5,975 nucleotides of DNA from Anaerolineales bacterium (lineage in GTDB: Bacteria; Chloroflexota; Anaerolineae; Anaerolineales; UBA4823): the NCBI GenBank assembly GCA_022865865.1, contig JALHTN010000192.1, positions 1 to 5,975 on the forward strand, in the 5' to 3' direction. Positions 1 through 4,322 of this stretch are shown here, piece after piece. The notes under the pieces were generated by a model. That model saw only the letters and a list, made by a program, of their open reading frames with translations, searched no databases and had not been told where the DNA came from. Both the position numbers and the translations under genes were made by a program. Position 1 is the stretch's first letter; the number at the start of each line of letters is the position of its first letter.

Positions 1-123
1 AACGAAAAAGCTCAGCCGCCGGGCGGGGCTGGCAGATCTCGAAAATCTTCAACCCCACCACTCTGCTTTTGGGGCCCCACTCCTCATGGGCGACAGCCCG
101 GTCGGCTGCAGCGGGTGTTAGGC
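1..123 (-). other. attC site (59-base element) of the cassette, R' box truncated at the window edge
   Basis: The minus strand shows R'' GCCTAAC (123-117) and the start of R', GTT (3-1). Between them, plus-strand bases 10-24 pair with 96-112 over 15 bp. The pairing is perfect except for two unpaired bases, T102 and C109, both on the same (L'') arm and six bases apart. Bases 4-9 and 113-116 form an unpaired central spacer. Same-arm extrahelical bases, the unpaired spacer and RYYYAAC/GTTRRRY boxes are the folding hallmarks by which integron integrases recognise single-stranded attC. The central part (about 25-95) is the variable terminal structure. It contains the palindrome GGGGCCCC (71-78). 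Total length is about 127 bp, within the known attC range. It lies 77 bp after the DHFR-like stop codon, the normal position. Confidence 0.88.
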
Positions 124-149
124 ACGTTGATCCTTGGAGATACACCTAT

Positions 150-182
150 AAAAAACTGGCAAGTCTTTACCTAGGAAGCCAA
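150..182 (-). terminator. Weak candidate terminator after the DHFR-like gene
   Basis: On the minus strand a short stem (TGGC at 181-178 with GCCA at 160-157) closes a 17-base loop and is followed by G and six T. The T run is good, but four base pairs and a large loop make a poor terminator. The attC stem downstream may attenuate transcription instead. Confidence 0.25.
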
Positions 183-200
183 ATACTCCAAAATCTTCCA

Positions 201-701
201 TTAGGTTTCATTGTATTTTGATGTATACCTTATGACACGGAATCCATCCCTCGCTTCTTCTTCAACCTTTTCAAAGCCTGCGCTCAACCAATCATCAAAG
301 ACGATATCGCCCGGGACCAGTTCATGAGTTTCTGCAATATCAAGAGATGTTGTATATGGTAAAAATAATTTGAATATCGTTTTACCACCAACGATCAACA
401 GTTCGCCTTCTCCTCCGCCATATTTATCAACTAATTCCATAAAGTTGTTGATGCAGATTACATCCTCGCGCCCCCGAGGTGGAATGTAATTCTCGCCTCT
501 TGTAATCACATAGGTGTGTTTTGATCCTTTTATGAATTGGGTAAACGACCTTGCTCCGACGGCAATATTTTCCGACACATATAATTTTGTCATTGCGTCT
601 GAAAGCTTTTCTGGTAGTAATTCAAATCTGGCGGCATTGGCGTCGGGGGATGATGCCCCAATAACTCTTGCGCTGTCTGTCATAAAAGCCATTCTAATCA
701 T
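201..701 (-). CDS. Divergent dihydrofolate reductase-like protein (cassette-borne)
   Basis: A 166-residue protein resembling DHFR (NADPH-dependent reduction of dihydrofolate), and of normal length for that family. Family signs seen are: RVIG near residue 12; a VGARS stretch in the place of the MGRxT cofactor motif; YVITR; LLIVGGKTIFKLFLP matching the IGGxxxYxxfLP nucleotide-binding motif; an AETHE strand with the conserved Thr; then VPGDIVF matching the GDxxFP signature. The N-terminal half is unusual: the Pro-Trp pair is absent, the position of the catalytic acid (Asp27 in E. coli) reads Lys by eye, and Arg44 and Arg57 equivalents read Ala and Ser. I chose ATG 701 because AAAGGAG lies 11 bases upstream (713-719). 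A TTG at 755 would start outside the cassette. Cassette dfr genes often give trimethoprim insensitivity, but that is not shown here. It could also be a reductase for another pterin or flavin-pathway substrate. Confidence 0.8.
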   Translation of the reverse strand: MIRMAFMTDSARVIGASSPDANAARFELLPEKLSDAMTKLYVSENIAVGARSFTQFIKGSKHTYVITRGENYIPPRGREDVICINNFMELVDKYGGGEGELLIVGGKTIFKLFLPYTTSLDIAETHELVPGDIVFDDWLSAGFEKVEEEARDGFRVIRYTSKYNET

Positions 702-734
702 CTCTGAGGGCGCTCCTTTGACATAAATATCAGT

Positions 735-741
735 GCCTAAC
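735..741 (-). other. Cassette 5' core site GTTAGGC
   Basis: The minus strand reads GTTAGGC (GTTRRRY), followed by AC. The same nine bases, in inverse orientation, occur at the R'' end of the attC (123-115, GCCTAAC with GTG before it). This marks where the cassette was joined. It lies 33 bp upstream of the chosen ATG, leaving room only for a leader with the Shine-Dalgarno sequence. Directly upstream (minus strand) the sequence is CAACCC, giving AAC-CC-GTT, a small inverted motif of the kind seen at attI simple sites. No attC-type arms are present on that side. Confidence 0.75.
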
Positions 742-922
742 GGGTTGATAAGCAAAAATCTTAATGCTCTATTTCAACCATAAGCATACTATACGAATCA
801 ATTTTGAGACATACTGCGGATATAGTCATCCTAGAGGACATTATCTAAACAAAATCTTGGGATAATGTTATTATTTGGAGATTATTCCTAAAAATATCAC
901 GATAAATGATTACATCAATAAA

Positions 923-963
923 CTTGAACCCAAATCCAAAATAACTTCTCGATAGGGTTCAAG
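923..963. repeat. Perfect 9-bp inverted repeat
   Basis: CTTGAACCC at 923-931 is the exact reverse complement of GGGTTCAAG at 955-963, with a 23-base AT-rich loop. It could be an operator, an RNA hairpin, or the trace of a short mobile element. Neither side has a T tract right after the stem, so termination is unlikely. Function unknown. Confidence 0.5.
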
Positions 964-1000
964 AAACAGCTCATTTGAAACAATACTCCAACGTATATAA

Positions 1001-1026
1001 ATGGGCCTACGTCTTCAACGGCCCGT
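1001..1026 (-). terminator. Second hairpin downstream of the etf/hdr operon
   Basis: GGGCC (1003-1007) pairs with GGCCC (1020-1024), extended by one G-T and one A-T pair to seven pairs around a 12-base loop. On the minus strand the stem is followed by TTTATATA, giving a modest terminator-like tail. It may back up the hairpin at 1050-1079. Confidence 0.35.
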
Positions 1027-1049
1027 TTGATTCTGCGTAGCGGGTATTG

Positions 1050-1079
1050 ATTAAATAACAGCCCTGGTTGACGGGCTGC
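1050..1079 (-). terminator. Probable rho-independent terminator of the etf/hdr operon
   Basis: On the minus strand CAGCCC (1078-1073) and GGGCTG (1064-1059) form a 6-bp GC-rich stem with an 8-base loop, extendable by a G-T wobble. It is followed directly by TTATTTAATC. It is the first good hairpin with a T-rich tail after etfB (about 190 bp past the stop) and has the right polarity for that operon. Confidence 0.55.
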
Positions 1080-1156
1080 CTCATGAAACCGCGCTTGTTT
1101 GTATCACCCCCAGTCTCCTTCTGGCAGCTCCAGCACCAGCGAGCAGCTGCAGTGGA

Positions 1157-1246
1157 CTAATTTTGTTCTGCTTCCTCACAAATGGTTATACAAAGCTGAT
1201 CCGCAACTATCCAAGGGATGGGTTCAACTATCGATCCATCTTTCAT
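1157..1246 (-). CDS. Possible small ORF or gene remnant after etfB (29 aa)
   Basis: The ORF begins with ATG 19 bases after the etfB stop and is preceded by AAGGAGGG (1260-1253) with a 6-base spacer, the strongest Shine-Dalgarno of the operon. It encodes 29 residues (starting MKDGSIVEPIPW, with two Cys at positions 19 and 23) and ends in TAG. No family is recognised. The ribosome site is far better than expected by chance and sits where the next operon gene should start. So it is either a real small protein or the 5' stub of a gene whose body was lost or frameshifted. The other two frames downstream (to about 1100) stay open only in short stretches and I could not reassemble a protein from them. 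Confidence 0.35.
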   Translation of the reverse strand: MKDGSIVEPIPWIVADQLCITICEEAEQN

Positions 1247-1265
1247 TCTTTGCCCTCCTTCCTGG

Positions 1266-2075
1266 TCAGGAAAAGATTGATACCTCCTTTAATAGTACCT
1301 TCACCAAATCATCAACCATCTCCTGTGAGGAACCTCGCAGGAACTCTCGTCTGCGTTCTCTAAATGGCGCCTCCGCCAATCCGGTCACTATCGTTGGAGA
1401 GCCTGAAAGACCTATCAGGCTGGCATCAGCTTCCAAATCCCCGGCATTCCACACCGTCAAACGTTCTTCTTCAAGCGCCCAGGACCGCAGACGGTAATCC
1501 ATGAAGCGCGGTTCATTACAAGCGGTCTTGACCGAGATCACGCAAGGTAAATGCACTTCAAGGATTTCATAGCCGCCCTTGCTTTCCCTGCGGCCCCTGG
1601 CAGTGTGCTGGGCAATGTCGACACTCACCTCGGTTAACAAAGTAAGTTGGCTGATATTCAACCATTCAGCCAAACCCGGAGGCACCTGTCCTGTGGCCCC
1701 ATCCGAGGATTCCTCACCACACAGAACCAGGTCGACTGTTCCGATCTTGCGAATACCTTGGGCTAACGTATAGGTAGTAGCCAGGGTATCCGCACCGGCA
1801 AACGCTGGGTCGCTGAGCAAATAGACCTGATCGGCCCCCATCGCTAAAGCAACCCGCAAATTGGATTCGAAGAATGGCGGTCCCATGGATAACAAGCTGA
1901 TCCGTCCCCCATAACGATCCTTCAATTTCAAAGCCATCTCCATGGCGTTCATGTCCGGAGGGTTGATCTCGCTGCGCACATTGCTTCGCGCGAGCATTTT
2001 TGTGTTGGGATCAACCCGGATCTCCTCAGGTTTGGGTACCACCTTAACACAGACCACACTGTGCAGTTCAGCCAA
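1266..2075 (-). CDS. etfB: Electron transfer flavoprotein, beta subunit
   Basis: EtfB (269 aa) is the partner of EtfA in a soluble heterodimer that carries electrons between NADH or acyl-CoA-type dehydrogenases and other acceptors. Signs seen are: CVKVVPKP at 9-16; NAMEMALKLKD at 43-53; ALAMGADQVYLLSD at 76-89 followed by AFAGADTLATTY (91-102); CGEESSDGATGQVPPGLAEWL at 119-139, the nucleotide-binding loop; PCVISVKTACNEPRF around 177-191; and IGLSGSPTIV at 221-230. The DGxTGQVPP form resembles the NADH/FAD loop of bifurcating Etfs more than the AMP loop of mitochondrial-type ETF; that reading is inference. The start is TTG at 2075: GGGAGGT (2087-2081) sits 5 bases upstream, inside the end of etfA, and the genes overlap by 8 nt, so translation is probably coupled. 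It is the last clear gene of the operon. Confidence 0.95.
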   Translation of the reverse strand: MAELHSVVCVKVVPKPEEIRVDPNTKMLARSNVRSEINPPDMNAMEMALKLKDRYGGRISLLSMGPPFFESNLRVALAMGADQVYLLSDPAFAGADTLATTYTLAQGIRKIGTVDLVLCGEESSDGATGQVPPGLAEWLNISQLTLLTEVSVDIAQHTARGRRESKGGYEILEVHLPCVISVKTACNEPRFMDYRLRSWALEEERLTVWNAGDLEADASLIGLSGSPTIVTGLAEAPFRERRREFLRGSSQEMVDDLVKVLLKEVSIFS

Positions 2076-3090
2076 TGGTCACCTCCCGCTCTCGTGAAAG
2101 AGCAGTGATCAATCCAGGCAGGATCTCGTGGACATCTGCGACGATACAGTAATCCGCATAATCAAAAATCGGTGCTTCCGGATCGCTGTTGATCGCCACC
2201 ACCAGGTCAGCTTTTTCAATTCCAACTACAAAATGGAATGCTCCGCTGATGCCGCAGCAGATGGCAACTTTCGGGCGGGTGACGACTCCCGTTTGACCGA
2301 TCTGCCGCTCCCGTTCGATATGTCCCTCATCAACCGGTGGACGGGTAGCGCCAATATCACCACCCAATAACTCGGCTAACCGTGCCAGCATTTCAAAGTC
2401 ACCATCGACACCGCGCCCACCTGCCACCAGAACAGGGACACCAGTCAAATCTACCTGTTCGCCAAATGATCGTTTGATCAGGCGTGTATCGATCAGATCC
2501 TCTGTCAGATTTAAATCCAGTGGGACGAGGACCCCGCTTCGATGACTGTCAGGCGTTCCCGGTGAATACACTCCTGGTCGTACGGTTGCCATCTGCGGTC
2601 GGTGCTCAGCCATTTCAATCAGTGCTAGAACGCCCCCGCCAAAACCAGACACTTCACACACCAACCTTTCCTCTTCTGCATTCATATACAGGTTGGTGCA
2701 GTCCGCATTAAGACCTGTTCGCAGGCGGACTGCCAGGCGACCTGCCAAATCGCGTCCATCTGGAGTTGCCCCCAACCAGAATACAGATGGCTTGGCGGTC
2801 ATGATAGCTTGATAGGCAGCCATCGAGTATGCTTCGATGGTGAAATGCTCCAGGAGCGGGTCATCTCCCAGCCAAACTTCATCCAGACCATGGGCATACC
2901 CTTCCGCAGCCAAATCTGAAACCCCATGACCTAGAAGAAGGCCTGCCAGTTCCCAATCAAGTTGGTCGCAAACCTCGCGGCCTTTGGCGATCAGCTCTAA
3001 AGATACCCCCGCCAGGCCACCACCATCCACCTCTAAATAGACCCAGATCGATTTGGCTTCTTGATCGACACCATACAGAGAGGCTACCAT
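2068..3090 (-). CDS. etfA: Electron transfer flavoprotein, alpha subunit (FAD-binding)
   Basis: EtfA (340 aa, slightly long for the family) binds the FAD that mediates electron transfer with EtfB. The N-terminal domain has GATPDGRDLAGRLA (107-120), TGLNADCTNLY (125-135), a degenerate FGGGVLALI (150-158, usually FGGN) and RPQMATVRPGVY (164-175). The C-terminal FAD domain has VAGGRGVDG (222-230), GATRPPVDEGH (247-257), QIGQTGVVTRPK (263-274), CGISGAFHFVVG (279-290) and INSDPEAPIFDYAD (300-313). The usual GISGAxQH reads GISGAFHF, so the Gln-His next to the flavin is changed. The ATG at 3090 has AAGGAA (3102-3097) 6 bases upstream. It follows the HdrCB gene by 46 nt and overlaps etfB by 8 nt. Membership in an hdr operon points to a role in flavin-based bifurcation or confurcation rather than simple beta-oxidation. 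Confidence 0.95.
   Translation of the reverse strand: MVASLYGVDQEAKSIWVYLEVDGGGLAGVSLELIAKGREVCDQLDWELAGLLLGHGVSDLAAEGYAHGLDEVWLGDDPLLEHFTIEAYSMAAYQAIMTAKPSVFWLGATPDGRDLAGRLAVRLRTGLNADCTNLYMNAEEERLVCEVSGFGGGVLALIEMAEHRPQMATVRPGVYSPGTPDSHRSGVLVPLDLNLTEDLIDTRLIKRSFGEQVDLTGVPVLVAGGRGVDGDFEMLARLAELLGGDIGATRPPVDEGHIERERQIGQTGVVTRPKVAICCGISGAFHFVVGIEKADLVVAINSDPEAPIFDYADYCIVADVHEILPGLITALSREREVTIG
2081..2087 (-). promoter_or_regulatory. Shine-Dalgarno supporting the TTG start of etfB
   Basis: GGGAGGT, encoded within the last codons of etfA (Glu-Val region), precedes TTG 2075 by 5 bases. No ATG lies at a comparable distance, so the TTG start with an 8-nt overlap is well supported. Confidence 0.7.
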
Positions 3091-3136
3091 TTAGAATTCC
3101 TTCGACCAACTTTTACTGAGAGGTGTTTTACCACCA

Positions 3137-4309
3137 TCAAACCGCCTGGGCAGCGATCTCCGCAATATCGAGCACCTGCATGTGGTTTTCTGGCTGAGAT
3201 TTAATGCTGTCTTCAAGGCAGGTTACACAAAAAGGACAGGCTGTTGCCAATAGATTGGCACCGGTTTGCTGTGCCTGTTCGATGCGTACATCAGAGAAAC
3301 GTTCCCCGGGCGGAGTTTCCAACCACATCCGTCCCCCGCCTCCCCCACAGCAGAGGCCATTTTCTGCTGAGTACTCCATTTCGAGCAAGTCAACTCCTGG
3401 GATAGATTCCAGAATTTGCCGGGGTGCACTATACTCTCCATTAATTCGCCCCAAATAACAAGGATCATGGAAAGTCACGAGTTGGCTAACAGGCTGCTCA
3501 AATTGGAGATGTCCTGAATCCAGCAGATTGGCCAGGAACTGCGTGTAATGAAGCGGCTTGAAATCTTCCGAGAATTCAGGATAATGGTTTTGGAATACAT
3601 CGAAACAATGCGGCGAGATGGTCACAATTTTGGCAACGCCGCGCTCCTGGAAGATGTGAGCTGTTTGAGCCGCCAATTCATCGAAATATCCTTTATGACC
3701 GACGCTCAATGCTGCTTCCCCACAGCAAGGCTCCTCATCTCCAAGATAACCGAATTTCACACCCGCACAGTTCAGCAATCGGGTAATCGCTGCAGCGATC
3801 TTCTGTGCCCGTTGATCGTACGATGAGGTGCAGCCGATATACAGCAAGACCTCATGTTCCTGGGGATCGAAATCCGGAATATTGAGATGCTTTGCCCAGA
3901 GAGCACGCTGCGAGGGAGGCTGCGACCAGGGATTATTGTTCCAAAAAATCGACCATAATAATGAAGGTAAACCTTCTGCAGTATTGCGCTGATCCCAGGC
4001 GATGGTCCTCAAACCGCGGATCACACCTGTAATATTCACTCCCCGCGGACAGAGTGCTTCACATTGCGCACAGGTGGTGCACAGCCACAGGTTTCCACTC
4101 TCTCCCTGCAAGCCCAGCTGCGCCTGGCGAATCAAGGTGCGTACCGTTAGATGTTCTTGTTTGACCACTCCCCAAGGGCAGGTTGCCGTACATACCCCGC
4201 ATTGATAGCAAAGTGCAGCCGCGCCATCTGTCAGATCGATCAGCTCTTCCCACAACTCATCGTTGATCAGCAGCACTTCTTCCTGAGCCGTCCCTTCAAT
4301 TTCAGGCAA
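3137..4309 (-). CDS. HdrC-HdrB (HdrD-like) fused iron-sulfur subunit
   Basis: A 390-residue heterodisulfide-reductase-type protein. The HdrC-like N-terminus has two ferredoxin motifs, C34-C37-C40-C44-P and C77-C80-C83-C87-P, expected to bind two 4Fe-4S clusters. The HdrB-like part has two CCG domains: C160 / CC195-196 / C235, and C284 / CC320-321 followed by a Gly run / C358-C361. These domains bind noncubane 4Fe-4S clusters where HdrB reduces disulfides. The second is complete. In the first, the CxxC reads SPHC (Ser232), so one ligand is changed. I chose TTG at 4309 because GAGGAGG (4322-4316) is 6 bases upstream. An in-frame TTG at 4324 would overlap the hdrA stop but would have that Shine-Dalgarno inside its own coding sequence. 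The gene starts 11 nt after hdrA. The bacterial substrate is unknown; methanogen coenzymes are not implied. Confidence 0.93.
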   Translation of the reverse strand: MPEIEGTAQEEVLLINDELWEELIDLTDGAAALCYQCGVCTATCPWGVVKQEHLTVRTLIRQAQLGLQGESGNLWLCTTCAQCEALCPRGVNITGVIRGLRTIAWDQRNTAEGLPSLLWSIFWNNNPWSQPPSQRALWAKHLNIPDFDPQEHEVLLYIGCTSSYDQRAQKIAAAITRLLNCAGVKFGYLGDEEPCCGEAALSVGHKGYFDELAAQTAHIFQERGVAKIVTISPHCFDVFQNHYPEFSEDFKPLHYTQFLANLLDSGHLQFEQPVSQLVTFHDPCYLGRINGEYSAPRQILESIPGVDLLEMEYSAENGLCCGGGGGRMWLETPPGERFSDVRIEQAQQTGANLLATACPFCVTCLEDSIKSQPENHMQVLDIAEIAAQAV

Positions 4310-4315
4310 TTTTAC

Positions 4316-4322
4316 CCTCCTC
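4316..4322 (-). promoter_or_regulatory. Shine-Dalgarno deciding the HdrCB start
   Basis: GAGGAGG on the minus strand overlaps the hdrA TGA stop and lies 6 bases before TTG 4309. It favours that start over the in-frame TTG at 4324 and suggests coupling of hdrA and hdrCB translation. Confidence 0.7.

Larger units (their letters stand above)
1..741 (-). mobile_element. Integron gene cassette carrying a DHFR-like gene
   Basis: Read on the minus strand, the segment has the layout of an integron cassette: a GTTAGGC core site (741-735), a short leader, one ORF (701-201), then an attC recombination site (123-1) ending at the window edge. In known integrons the integrase joins such cassettes between the G and the first T of GTTRRRY. 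The last visible bases on this strand are GTT, so the far end of the attC R' box lies just outside. The cassette would be about 740 bp, ordinary for a one-gene cassette. It is visibly more AT-rich in its coding part than the etf/hdr operon, which fits a separate origin. No integrase gene is visible, so whether it is part of an array cannot be decided. Confidence 0.85.
742..1156. other. AT-rich intergenic region without a supported gene
   Basis: This 415-bp spacer separates the cassette from the end of the etf/hdr operon. No ORF in it has family features or a credible Shine-Dalgarno sequence. It holds a 9-bp inverted repeat (923-963), two hairpins that fit operon termination on the minus strand (1001-1026 and 1050-1079), and a small imperfect dyad around ATAATGTTATTAT (863-875). 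I looked for minus-strand promoters facing the DHFR-like gene. TATAGT, GATAAT and TTGAAA words occur, but none pair at 16-18 bp spacing, so I call none. No integrase gene or fragment is recognisable. Confidence 0.6.

Noticed and set aside
1..221. Long open frames on the plus strand through the first 200 bases (all three frames partly open)
   Set aside because: The openness comes from GC-rich, palindromic sequence. The attC fold explains 1-123, and no frame shows a start, Shine-Dalgarno or protein family.
702..755. TTG at 755 as the start of the DHFR-like gene
   Set aside because: It lies upstream of the cassette core site (735-741) and has no Shine-Dalgarno. ATG 701 has AAAGGAG and gives a normal family length.
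742..900. A second attC or an integrase remnant upstream of the cassette
   Set aside because: No complementary L-type arms, no GTTRRRY partner at the right distance, and no integrase-like translation on either strand.
742..960. Minus-strand promoter for the DHFR-like gene
   Set aside because: Words such as TATAGT, GATAAT and TTGAAA occur in AT-rich DNA, but no pair has proper spacing; calling one would be guesswork.
923..963. GGGTTCAA as a tRNA T-arm fragment
   Set aside because: The flanks do not form the 5-bp T stem or an acceptor stem; it is better described as a plain inverted repeat.
1099..1497. 132-codon plus-strand ORF overlapping the 3' end of etfB
   Set aside because: Antisense to a clear etfB, rich in Ser/Arg typical of a shadow frame, with no family features.
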